Shown here: positions 39,724 through 47,783 of the stretch, piece by piece
Layout: each line of letters begins with the position of its first letter
How positions within the stretch are numbered: position 1 is the stretch's first letter
Origin: Microbispora sp. H13382
GTDB lineage: Bacteria; Actinomycetota; Actinomycetes; Streptosporangiales; Streptosporangiaceae
Direction: 5' to 3'
NCBI RefSeq assembly: GCF_014161445.1
Contig: NZ_JABBXA010000005.1
Coordinates: forward strand, 310,001-374,000
Length of the DNA: 64,000 bases
Notes under the pieces: generated by a model
Databases searched by the model: none
The model's input: the letters and a program-made list of their open reading frames with translations, nothing else
Told to the model about the DNA's origin: nothing
Position numbers and translations under genes: made by a program

Positions 39724-41562
39724 TCAGAAGTTGGAGATCACGGCGGTGAACACCTCGTCGATGCTCCCCGGCTTGCGCGAATCGTAGGCCGCCGCGTCGG
39801 TGGTCTGCGAGATCTGCCGCAGGACGCCGAGGTCGGCGTCGGCGCCGTACGCGATGGTGAACATCCGCACGGTCTCCTGCCCCGCCTCCTTGCGCAGTTC
39901 GGGCAGCAGGTTCTCGAGCGAGATGGAGTTGTTGTCCTCGTTCTTGCCGTCCGTCAGGAACACGACCGCGTTGATCGCCTCACCGCTCTGGTGCCGCATC
40001 ACGTGCTTGTACGACGCGAGGGCCGTGTCGTACAGCCCCGTGCCGCCGCTGGGAATGAGGCCGTTGATGCGGTTCTTGAGCCGCGACTGGTTGTTCGTGC
40101 CCAGGGGGACGAGCTCGCGGTAGTCCTTGTCGCCGTCCTGCTTGAGGCTGAACAGCCACAGGCCGACGCGGTCGTTCGGGCCGAACTGCGGCAGCGCGTT
40201 GATCGCGGCCTGCTTGGCGAGGTCGAGCTTGGTCTTGCCGGTGCCCGCGACGTCGGCGCCCATCGAGCCGGAGACGTCCATCACCATCAGCACGTTGGCG
40301 GGCTTGCGCAGCTCGGCCCAGCTGGCGAGGATCCGGTCGAGCACCTGCGGAGTCGGCGTGCTGAGAGTGGTGGCCGGCTGCTTGGGGTCGAGGCCGTTGG
40401 CGGTCGTGACGAGGGCGCCCGGCTTGTTGTCGAAGGACCGGAAGGCGTACTTCTCGAACTCCCGCTGCCGCTCGGGCGCCTGGAGGTACTTCACGAAGTC
40501 CGCCGCCGCGGCCTTCTTCGTGGCGTCCGCCCAGGACAGCACGGCGTACGGATGGTCGGAGAAGAGCGTGCCCTCCTTGGGGTAGATCGCCACCAGCGGG
40601 ACCTTCGGCTTGGCGTGGTCGCCGAGCGTCTTGGGGTCGCCCGTCGGGTTGCCCTGGTTGTAGTCCCACACCGACTTCTCCTCCACCGTCACGGCGGAGA
40701 TGTACGACATGGCCGTCCCGGAGTCGTCGGCGTGCTGGAGGTTGGACAGGAAGGTCAGGGTGGTGTCGCCGTAGTGGACGATGGACCGCTCGACCCCCTT
40801 GACGAAGTCACGCGTCTTCGCCGCGGCGACGTCCCGTTCCGTCAGGTCGCCCGACAGGCCGGTGGCCGCGAAGTACGCCCCGACGGTCGCGTTCAGGCCC
40901 GAAGTGGAGAAGTTCGGGTTCGTCTTGCCGAGACGGAACTGCCCCCATTCCGGGTGGTCGTACTTCGCCCAGCCCTTCGGGTCGTTGGCCAGGTCCAGGA
41001 TGTCGGACCAGCCGATCTTCTTCGACGGCCAGCCGAGCGCCTGGGCCATGGGCTTGGGCATCGCGATGACCAGTGGAGACATGGCGATCGTCGGGTTGTC
41101 CGCGGACACCGGGGACGCCTGGTCGCCGCCCTCGACGCGCTGCCGCAGGAGGGTGATCCAGCCGGTGCTCGCCGGCGTCCACACGTCCGGCTTCGGGCCG
41201 TCCTGCTGCTCGTCCCAGCCGCGCGCCAGGGCCTGCATCGCCCCGCCGGACGCCTTGGAGTTCACGACCACGTCCACGCACTGCCCGTCCACCTTGTGGC
41301 CGTTGTAGCCGTTGGCCATCGTGCGCAGCAGTTCGGCCTTCTCGCTGGAGGCGGCGACGGTCAGCGTGATCCCGTCGTCGTCGCAGGCGCGTTTGGTCGC
41401 GTTCCCGCCCTGGTCGTCACCGGCGTTCCCGCCGCCGGACACCCCGCCGAACAGCAGCTTCAACCCGACGATGAGCGCTCCCGCGAAGACGACCGCGACG
41501 ATGAACGGAGCCACGCTGCGTCGGCGCTTCTGCTGCGGTGGGGGGTACACGATCTCCTCCAT
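39724..41562 (-). CDS. extracellular solute-binding and von Willebrand A domain fusion protein
   Basis: This is a 612-residue single-pass membrane protein. A short cytoplasmic N-terminus and helix (PFIVAVVFAGALIVGLKLLFG, about residues 19-39) lead to an extracellular periplasmic-binding-like domain (about 60-375). This domain contains TLTVAASSEKAELLRTMANG and PDVWTPASTGWITLLRQ. A VWA domain (about 405-605) has an intact MIDAS: DVSGSMG, then a Thr (SGGTGLYDTA) and FLTDGKNED. The solute-binding half resembles the bacterial extracellular domain found in VWA proteins of actinomycetes. ATG 41562. Function may be metal-dependent adhesion or sensing. The coiled-coil gene downstream is the likely partner. 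Confidence 0.85.
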   Translation of the reverse strand: MEEIVYPPPQQKRRRSVAPFIVAVVFAGALIVGLKLLFGGVSGGGNAGDDQGGNATKRACDDDGITLTVAASSEKAELLRTMANGYNGHKVDGQCVDVVVNSKASGGAMQALARGWDEQQDGPKPDVWTPASTGWITLLRQRVEGGDQASPVSADNPTIAMSPLVIAMPKPMAQALGWPSKKIGWSDILDLANDPKGWAKYDHPEWGQFRLGKTNPNFSTSGLNATVGAYFAATGLSGDLTERDVAAAKTRDFVKGVERSIVHYGDTTLTFLSNLQHADDSGTAMSYISAVTVEEKSVWDYNQGNPTGDPKTLGDHAKPKVPLVAIYPKEGTLFSDHPYAVLSWADATKKAAAADFVKYLQAPERQREFEKYAFRSFDNKPGALVTTANGLDPKQPATTLSTPTPQVLDRILASWAELRKPANVLMVMDVSGSMGADVAGTGKTKLDLAKQAAINALPQFGPNDRVGLWLFSLKQDGDKDYRELVPLGTNNQSRLKNRINGLIPSGGTGLYDTALASYKHVMRHQSGEAINAVVFLTDGKNEDNNSISLENLLPELRKEAGQETVRMFTIAYGADADLGVLRQISQTTDAAAYDSRKPGSIDEVFTAVISNF

Positions 41563-41716
41563 TGCTCCGGGATGTCTGTATTCATCCCGACGAACGGCGG
41601 TTCACGTTAGTTGCCGATCATCTCGTCTCGCTAACGCATCAGCCCCGTTCCCACGCCATCCACAGATTCCGATGATTCTCCGTAACGACTCGAACACAAT
41701 AAGTAAAGTTCGCCCC

Positions 41717-42070
41717 GTGTCGAAGCTCATCCATCAGCAGACCGTCGACTTCTTCCACGAGTTCGGCCGGATACCCGCTGTAGCGGGCGAGCGACTGAAG
41801 GAGCTCTTGATGACAGCGTCAGCCGACTACGAGAAGGTCATCGGTGACCGTTATTTCTCCGAGTGGGTGAACAAGGGCCTGGAACAGGGTCGCCAAGAGG
41901 GCCGCGCGGAGGGCGAGATCGAGGCGATCCTCGCCGTGCTCGACGCCCGGGGCCTGGACATTCCTTCCGAAGCGCGTGAGCGGATCAGCCGATGCTCCGA
42001 CCTGCATCTGCTGGAGAAGTGGATCCGCCGGGCGGCCACGGCGAAGTCCGTGGACGACCTTTTCTCCTGA
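41717..42070 (+). CDS. C-terminal remnant of a Rpn/transposase-like nuclease family protein
   Basis: This is an ORF of about 117 residues (GTG 41717; frame open upstream to an ATG at 41672 and beyond). It contains a helical stretch GLEQGRQEGRAEGEIEAILA and VLDARGLDIPSEARERISRC, followed by SDLHLLEKWIRRAATAKSVDD. This is the usual C-terminal tail of actinobacterial proteins of about 290 residues related to Rpn recombination-promoting nucleases. The upstream nuclease domain is missing. A TAAAGT (41704-41709) could serve as a -10 box for a short transcript. It may be a decayed gene or an expressed short form. Codon use is somewhat less GC-biased than that of its neighbours. Confidence 0.55.
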   Translation: MSKLIHQQTVDFFHEFGRIPAVAGERLKELLMTASADYEKVIGDRYFSEWVNKGLEQGRQEGRAEGEIEAILAVLDARGLDIPSEARERISRCSDLHLLEKWIRRAATAKSVDDLFS

Positions 42071-42195
42071 TGTCCCCGCCTCCGCGAATGCCGGGGGCCC
42101 TTGGGAGCGGCCGAGCGGGCTCAGCGCTGGCGCGACCGGCGTTCGGCCCACACCGACGGGGCGGATGATCCCGCGCCCTTCTCCCCGGCGCCCGT

Positions 42196-42810
42196 TCAGG
42201 GCGAGATGCGGCGGTGGACGAGCTCGGCGAGGGTGGCGTGGACGTCCTCGACCGGCTGGTCGGGACGCAGGGCACGGCGTTCGATGGCGACGGTGAGCAC
42301 CATGCCGAAGACGGCTGTGGCGGCGGTGCCGGTGTCGAACCCCGGGCGCAGCTCGCCGGCCTCCACCGCGTCCGCGAGAACGCGCTCGTACATCGCGAGC
42401 ACGCTCGTACGCAGCCGCAGGACGGCGTCCTGCCACGCCGCCCGCCACAACTCGGCCAGCAGCACCCGGGCGAAGGGCCCGTACTCGTCGAAGAAGCGGA
42501 GCTGGGCGAGCATGAGCGCGTCGAGCACGGCGACCGGCGAGGCGGCGGGACCGCGCGCGGCCTCGGCGAGGGCGTCGGCGAGCCGCTCGATCCCGTGGTC
42601 GAGCAGCCCGGCGAACAGCGCTTCCTTGCTGCCGAAGTTGTAGAAGACGGTGCCCTTGGCCACTCCGGCGCGTTCGGCGATCGCGTCGACGGTCGTGGCG
42701 GCGAAGCCCTGCTCGGCGATGAGGTCGGCCGCGGCCCGGTACAGCCGCTGCCGCGTCTCGGCACGCCTGCCGCCCTGGTCCTTCGCCGGGCCGTGCGCTG
42801 GGCGGCTCAC
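42196..42810 (-). CDS. TetR-family regulator of the ABC-YhgE operon
   Basis: This 204-residue TetR protein has HTH ETRQRLYRAAADLIAEQGFA then ATTVDAIAERAGVAKGTVFY, and a C-terminal domain ending LAELVHRRISP. GTG 42810 overlaps the YhgE stop (GTGA), placing it last in a three-gene operon with an ABC ATPase and a YhgE/Pip permease. The typical arrangement is that it represses this efflux-like operon from a site upstream of the first gene (see 45986). The convergent neighbour is a degraded gene. Confidence 0.88.
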   Translation of the reverse strand: MSRPAHGPAKDQGGRRAETRQRLYRAAADLIAEQGFAATTVDAIAERAGVAKGTVFYNFGSKEALFAGLLDHGIERLADALAEAARGPAASPVAVLDALMLAQLRFFDEYGPFARVLLAELWRAAWQDAVLRLRTSVLAMYERVLADAVEAGELRPGFDTGTAATAVFGMVLTVAIERRALRPDQPVEDVHATLAELVHRRISP

Positions 42811-45155
42811 AGCGCCAGCTCCGGCTTGAGGCGGCGCATCGACCAGGTGCGGCCGCGGTGGACGGCGAGCACGGTGAGCGCGAGACCGAGGGCGACGAAC
42901 GCGGACAGCACGCCGCAAGCCTGCCACACCACGACGGTGTCGCCGCCGCTGATGAGCCGGCGCATCGCCGACACCACCCAGCTCATCGGCAGCCACGGCG
43001 AGATCACCTGGAAGAAGCCGGGGGAGGTCTCGATGGGATAGGTGCCCGCCGACGAGGTGAGCTGCAGCATGAGCAGCGCCAGCACCGCGACCCGTGCGGG
43101 CGGCCCGAGCAGCGCGTTGACCGCCTGCACGATCGCGAGGAACGCCGCGGTCACGAGCACGAGGAAGGCCGCCACGCCCGGCCAGCTGCCGGCCCGCAGC
43201 CCGAGCCCGAAGCGCAGCACGGCGAGCAGCACCGCCACCTGGAGCGTCCCCATCGCGAGGCCCGGCAGCCAGCCCGCGAGCGCCGTGCGCCAGGCCGGCG
43301 CCGACCCGGCGAGCAGCCGCGGGTTGACCGGCCGCAGCACCATGTACGTCACCATCGCGCCGACCCACAGCGCCAGCGGCACGAAGAACGGCGCGAACCC
43401 GGTCCCGTAGTTGGGCACCTCGTTGTCCACCTCGGTGGCGAGCCGGACGGGGTCGCTCATCATGTCCGTACGGCTGTCGCGTTCCCCGGCTCCGTAGTCG
43501 GGGATCTGGGACGCCCCGTCGCCGAGCTTGCCGGCCAGTTCGCCCGAGCCGTCGGTCAGCTTGACCAGTCCGGAGTCGAGCTTTCCGGCCCCACGCCGCA
43601 GCGTGCCGATGCCGTTGTCGAGCGTGCCCGCGCCGGAGGCGAGTGAGGCGAGGCCCGTGGTGAGGCTGCTCGCTCCGTTGTCGAGCCTGGCCAGGCCGGT
43701 GGACAGGCCGCGCGCGCCCGCCTTCAGCGTGCCGAGGCCGCGCGACAGTGTGGAGGCTCCGTTCAATGCCTTGCCCGCGCCGTCGCGGAGGCCGGACGCT
43801 CCGTCGGCCAGTCGCCTCAGACCCTTGTCCAGCTCGTTGAACTTGTCGCGGGCGTCGTCCAGGGCGGTGCCGAGGCCGGGTGCGGCGGCGGCCAGCTCAC
43901 GGGCGTCGTCCGCCACCGTCCGCGCCGTACGGGCGAGGTCGTCGAGCTTGCCCTCCTGGGTGCCGAGGCGGTCCTGCAGCCGTCCGGCGGCCGACGCGAG
44001 GTCGTCGGCCGACCCCGCGGCCCGTTGCACCAGCGCGCGCAGCTCGGGGTCGGCGGCGGGATGGGCGTCCAGCCAGCGGTCGACGGCACGCAGGTCCTGC
44101 CGCGCCGTGCCGGCCGAGCTCCGCACCTCCCGGGGCAGGCCGTCGAGCGCGTCGGCGAAGCCGTCGGCGCCCTCCGCGAGGGTGAGCGCGGCACGCCGGA
44201 TGCGGTCGCCGTTCTGCTCCAGCACGGGGACGTACGTGTCGGCCGCGCGGTTGACGGTCGGAGACAGGGCGTGCACCTGGCGGTAGGCCTCACGGTTGCC
44301 CTCTGCCAGCTTGGCCGCCCCCTTGTTTAGCGCGGACAGGCCCTCGCGCAGGTCGGCCGCGCCGGAGGCCGCCTTCGACAGGCCGGCGGACAAGGAGGCC
44401 GAGCCGGTCCTTGCCTGGTGCAGCCCGCTCGTCAGCTGCTTCGACCCGCCGTACAGGGCGTCGGCCCCGGAGGACAGCCGGCCCGTCGCGTCCTGCGCGG
44501 ACCCCAGCCCCTTGGCCAGTGAGGCGGCGCCGTCGCTCGCGGCGGCGGCCCCGTCGTGGAGCCGGTCGGCGCCGTCGGCCGCCTGGGCGGTCTTGTCGTG
44601 CAGCTCGCCGAAGGACAGGAAGATCTGGTCGAGGTAGTCCTTGACCGCGCTGTGCCCGGCCGCCTCCTTGACCTCGCGGAACACGGCGTCCGAGATCGTC
44701 CCCATGATGTAGCTGCGCCCGGTGTCCACCCGTACGCCGAGCCGGGCCGGGTGCGGTGTGCCGTCACCGGAGGGCGAGGCGAGGTCGGCGCTGAAGTCGG
44801 CCGGGATCGTGAGCGACAGGTAGTAACGCCCCTCGCGGACGCCACTGTCGGCCTCGGCCGCGCCGACCCGGTGCCAGGCGAAGACCCTGCGCTCCTCCAG
44901 CTCGGCGGCGAGCTCGCGGCCGGCGTCCACCGTGCTCGGCGGGCCTCCCGTGGCGCCGGCGACGGTGGCCGGACGGTCCTCCACCACGAGGGCCACCGGT
45001 ACGCGGCTCAGGTTCGCCTGCGGATCCCAGAACGACCACAGGTACAGCCCGGCGTACAGCAGGGGCAACATCACGACGGCCACCAGTGCGGCCCTGGTGA
45101 GCCGCGAGCGCATGAACCTGCGCAGTTCGAACCGGCCGGCGAGGGAGGCCCTCAT
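42807..45155 (-). CDS. YhgE/Pip-type ABC-2 membrane permease
   Basis: This is a 782-residue membrane protein. One N-terminal helix (ALVAVVMLPLLYAGLYLWSF, about residues 22-41) is followed by a large extracytoplasmic domain of about 500 residues rich in heptads and glycine-spaced repeats (SLAKGLGSAQDATGRLSSGA). A C-terminal bundle of five or six helices begins near FVPLALWVGAMVTYMVLRPV. This is the YhgE/Pip architecture (phage-infection-protein relatives such as EsaA). Such proteins work as export permeases or secretion scaffolds. ATG 45155 overlaps the stop of the upstream ATPase gene, and the TetR regulator overlaps the other end, so all three are coupled. Confidence 0.87.
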   Translation of the reverse strand: MRASLAGRFELRRFMRSRLTRAALVAVVMLPLLYAGLYLWSFWDPQANLSRVPVALVVEDRPATVAGATGGPPSTVDAGRELAAELEERRVFAWHRVGAAEADSGVREGRYYLSLTIPADFSADLASPSGDGTPHPARLGVRVDTGRSYIMGTISDAVFREVKEAAGHSAVKDYLDQIFLSFGELHDKTAQAADGADRLHDGAAAASDGAASLAKGLGSAQDATGRLSSGADALYGGSKQLTSGLHQARTGSASLSAGLSKAASGAADLREGLSALNKGAAKLAEGNREAYRQVHALSPTVNRAADTYVPVLEQNGDRIRRAALTLAEGADGFADALDGLPREVRSSAGTARQDLRAVDRWLDAHPAADPELRALVQRAAGSADDLASAAGRLQDRLGTQEGKLDDLARTARTVADDARELAAAAPGLGTALDDARDKFNELDKGLRRLADGASGLRDGAGKALNGASTLSRGLGTLKAGARGLSTGLARLDNGASSLTTGLASLASGAGTLDNGIGTLRRGAGKLDSGLVKLTDGSGELAGKLGDGASQIPDYGAGERDSRTDMMSDPVRLATEVDNEVPNYGTGFAPFFVPLALWVGAMVTYMVLRPVNPRLLAGSAPAWRTALAGWLPGLAMGTLQVAVLLAVLRFGLGLRAGSWPGVAAFLVLVTAAFLAIVQAVNALLGPPARVAVLALLMLQLTSSAGTYPIETSPGFFQVISPWLPMSWVVSAMRRLISGGDTVVVWQACGVLSAFVALGLALTVLAVHRGRTWSMRRLKPELAL

Positions 45156-45967
45156 CGACGGGTCCCTTCCTCGGCGTCGTGACGGGCGTCGTCGCGGCGC
45201 GCCGCCACCCGCTCGACGGGCAGCGGCAGCAGCGTGGTGGCCACGCCGGCCGCCTCCTCGGTGTCGGTGCACGCCGCGACGACCGTGAGGCCCTCGTCGG
45301 CCAGGCCGCGGAGCGTGTCCCACAACGCGTGGCGCCTGCCCGCGGGAATGCCGGTGCCGGCGTCGTCGACGAGGAGCAGGCCCGGCTGGTCGAGCAGCGC
45401 GAGCGCCACGCCCAGCCGGACCGCCTGGTCACGGGTCAGTTCTCTGGCCAGCGTCCGATCGCCGTGCGGCAGCGCGCCCGGATCGAGCCCGGCGTGGGCG
45501 AGGGCCGACCGCGCGGCGTCGGGGTGCCGCCTGCGCCACAGGAACCCGTGCGGGCGCAGCCGCTCCCGCAGGTGCTCCCGCACGGACAGGGCGTCGTCGA
45601 AGGGGTTCACCTGCGGGAAGAGCCCGAGGGTGGCCACCTGCCCGATCCTGCGGGGTGCCACCAGGCCGCCCACGGTGAGCGTCCCCTCGGTGGGCTTCAT
45701 CCGCCCCGCGAGGGTGAGCAGCAGACTCGTACGGCCGCTGCCCGCCTCACCTGTGACGACGGTGAGCGTCCCGGGAGCCGCGTGCAGTGAGATGTGCCGG
45801 TAGACCCAGCCGTGACCACCCCGAACGCCCAGCTCCCGCGCCACCACTTCGACACCCGCGAAGACACCGCCGGAAGCACCGCCGGAAGCACCGCCGGAGA
45901 TGCCGCCGGACGGTGTGGCGGGAGCTCCGGCAGCGGGTGTGGCATCCACGGTCCGCTGGGCATCCAC
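45152..45967 (-). CDS. ABC transporter ATP-binding protein with degenerate motifs
   Basis: This 271-residue ATPase subunit has GTG 45967 with GGAG 5 nt upstream (ORF open to 46123). A Gly/Ala/Ser repeat N-terminus (about 20-34) precedes the domain. The Walker A is GEAGSGRTS, with Arg79 instead of lysine. The signature is LTRDQ rather than LSGGQ, and Walker B is LLLVDDAG with Asp in place of the catalytic Glu. ATP hydrolysis may therefore be slow or absent. Similar variants accompany YhgE/Pip permeases, so this may be a subfamily trait and not decay. It is the first gene of the operon. Confidence 0.78.
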   Translation of the reverse strand: MDAQRTVDATPAAGAPATPSGGISGGASGGASGGVFAGVEVVARELGVRGGHGWVYRHISLHAAPGTLTVVTGEAGSGRTSLLLTLAGRMKPTEGTLTVGGLVAPRRIGQVATLGLFPQVNPFDDALSVREHLRERLRPHGFLWRRRHPDAARSALAHAGLDPGALPHGDRTLARELTRDQAVRLGVALALLDQPGLLLVDDAGTGIPAGRRHALWDTLRGLADEGLTVVAACTDTEEAAGVATTLLPLPVERVAARRDDARHDAEEGTRR

Positions 45968-46389
45968 GTCTGCTCCATTCTTTGCACTGACCAGTCGGTA
46001 CAAAACAATAGCGCCGAGGGATCGCCGCCCTGTGCCCCGGCACGGTGTGATTTCACCTACACGAGGTGAGGCCCGGCCGGCCGTGACCGGCCCTCGCGGG
46101 TGCCGCCCACGCTCGCGAGACACTCGCCCGGCGCAGGTGTTTCATGAAAATTTCACCGAGGAGAACTCGGCGCTTCGGCTCTCACCTGGCCAAACCGGCG
46201 GGTGCCCGAATCGGGCCGTCAACTCTCCGACACGGAGCATTGACCCGAGTTCCCGTGGTCCGTAACTTAGGCCGCGTTCGGGTTCATGGATGTTGTTCAC
46301 ATTCATGAATTTCCCCCAGCGGGATCAGGAGTGGCCCACGCGCCACGGCCTCGGTCAGGGGTCCTGCACGATCTGCGAGGAGCTCGGTT
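45968..46389. other. 422-bp divergent intergenic region with repeated TTCATGAA palindromes
   Basis: No convincing gene was seen. The region is AT-richer toward the pectate lyase. It holds TTCATGAA (46141-46148), which overlaps the inverted repeat TGAAA-A-TTTCA (46145-46155), and a second palindrome ATTCATGAAT (46302-46311). The second lies 78 bp before the lyase start. The shared core suggests two operators for one regulator, possibly pectin-responsive. Confidence 0.5.
45986..46002 (-). promoter_or_regulatory. possible TetR operator upstream of the ABC-YhgE-TetR operon
   Basis: ACTGACCAGTCGGTAC (about 45986-46001) holds overlapping imperfect inverted repeats (ACTG..CAGT and ACC..GGT) about 20 bp before the ATPase GTG. 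TATTGT on the minus strand just upstream could be a -10 box. The placement fits repression by the TetR encoded at the operon end, but the symmetry is weak. Confidence 0.35.
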
Positions 46390-47667
46390 TTGAGAAGGAA
46401 TACCAGAACCGGAGTCGGGGTGATCGGCACCGTCGTCGGGGTCGCCGCCCTGGTCGGCGGCGTCTTCACCGGCGTCTCCAACGCGGCGCCCAGTGCGGGT
46501 GCCTACCGGATCGTGAACGGCGCCAGCGGCCTGTGCCTCACCGTTCCCGGCAGCAGCGGCTCCGACGGCGTGCAGCTCACCGTCTCCAGCTGCAACGGCG
46601 CGAGCAACCAGACCTGGAACCTGTCGGCCCAGGGCAGCGGCTTCCGCCTGGCCGCCGGCAACAGCGGCAAGTGCGCCGGGGTCGCCGGCGCCTCCACCTC
46701 CGCGGGCAAGGCCGTCCAGCAGGAGTCGTGCACCGGCTCCTCGTCGCAGACCTGGGAACTGGTCGCCTCGGGCTCCAACTACCGGGTCGTCAACGCCAAC
46801 AGCGACAAGTGCCTGAACACCAAGGACAACTCCACGTCCTCGGGCGCGCTGGTGCAGCAGAACTCCTGCGACTCGGCGGCCACCAAGCAGTGGACCCTCC
46901 AGCCGACCGGGTCCCAGCCGTCGTCGACTCCCACCGCCACACCGACCAAGACCCCCACGACCAGCCCGACGCCGCCGTCGGGCTGGCCCAGCCCGCAGGG
47001 CTCGCAGGCGGTCACCAGCACGATCAGTGTCTCCGGCACCCTCGACGGCGGCCTGAAGCGCTACTACGCCAGCGGCAACATGGGTGACGGCGGGCAGAGC
47101 GAGAGCCAGAAGCCGATCTTCGAGCTGGCCAACGGCGCGACGCTCAGGAACGTGATCATCGGTTCGCCCGGCGCCGACGGCATCCACTGCCTGGGCAGCT
47201 GCACGCTGCAGAACGTCTGGTGGGAGGACGTCGGCGAGGACGCCGCCACCCTGCTGGGCAGTTCGTCGTCCCAGGTCATGACCATCGACGGCGGCGGGGC
47301 GAAGAGCGCATCCGACAAGGTGTTCCAGCACAACGGCCCCGGCACCATGATCATCAAGAACTTCCAGGTGCAGGACTTCGGCAAGCTCTACCGCGCCTGC
47401 GGCAACTGCACGAACTCCTACCAGCGTCACGTCCAGATGTCGAACATCGTGGCGACCACCCCCGGCAAGACGCTGGCCGGCATCAACACCAACTGGGGCG
47501 ACACCGCGCGCTTCTCCAACATCACGATCGTGAACGACTCCAGCCACAAGATCGTGATCTGCGAGAAGTACAAGGGCGTGCCGAAGGGCAGCGAGCCCTC
47601 CAAGATCGGTGAGGGCCCCGACGGCACGAACTGCCTCTACAACTCCTCCGACATCACCTACAGGTAA
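46390..47667 (+). CDS. secreted pectate lyase (PL3) with ricin-type CBM13
   Basis: This is a 425-residue secreted enzyme. The TTG start at 46390 is supported by GAGGAG 7 nt upstream and by the signal peptide that follows (GVGVIGTVVGVAALVGGVFT). A ricin-B/CBM13 beta-trefoil spans about residues 38-172 with three QxW-type repeats (SNQTWNLSA, SSQTWELVA, ATKQWTLQP). A Thr/Pro linker leads to a PL3 parallel beta-helix domain (about 205-425). The PL3 domain contains ATLRNVIIGSPGADGIHCLG, WWEDVGEDAATL and FQHNGPGTMIIKNF. Pectate lyase cleaves polygalacturonate by calcium-dependent beta-elimination. The paired Asp/Glu in EDVGEDAA are probable calcium ligands. A strong terminator follows. Confidence 0.92.
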   Translation: MRRNTRTGVGVIGTVVGVAALVGGVFTGVSNAAPSAGAYRIVNGASGLCLTVPGSSGSDGVQLTVSSCNGASNQTWNLSAQGSGFRLAAGNSGKCAGVAGASTSAGKAVQQESCTGSSSQTWELVASGSNYRVVNANSDKCLNTKDNSTSSGALVQQNSCDSAATKQWTLQPTGSQPSSTPTATPTKTPTTSPTPPSGWPSPQGSQAVTSTISVSGTLDGGLKRYYASGNMGDGGQSESQKPIFELANGATLRNVIIGSPGADGIHCLGSCTLQNVWWEDVGEDAATLLGSSSSQVMTIDGGGAKSASDKVFQHNGPGTMIIKNFQVQDFGKLYRACGNCTNSYQRHVQMSNIVATTPGKTLAGINTNWGDTARFSNITIVNDSSHKIVICEKYKGVPKGSEPSKIGEGPDGTNCLYNSSDITYR

Positions 47668-47702
47668 CCGCCCCGCGCACCGCGCGCAGGCGGGAACGAA
47701 CG

Positions 47703-47737
47703 GAAGGCCCGGTGGTCCCCCCAGCCACCGGGCCTTC
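47703..47737 (+). terminator. strong hairpin terminator after the pectate lyase gene
   Basis: A perfect 13-bp stem, GAAGGCCCGGTGG (47703-47715) with CCACCGGGCCTTC (47725-47737), encloses a 9-nt loop. It lies 36 bp after the lyase stop. No long T-tract follows, as is usual in GC-rich actinomycetes. It may serve the convergent peptidase gene too, because the stem works in both directions. Confidence 0.85.
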
Positions 47738-47783
47738 TGCGTTGAATTGCCGCGCCTCCGGCGCCCTGAGCCGCCGCTTCGGC

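Noticed and set aside
42196-43368. Extended TetR frame reading back into the YhgE gene
   Set aside because: The upstream part is antiparallel-biased filler. The HTH starts near residue 14 of the GTG 42810 form, which overlaps the YhgE stop as expected for coupling.
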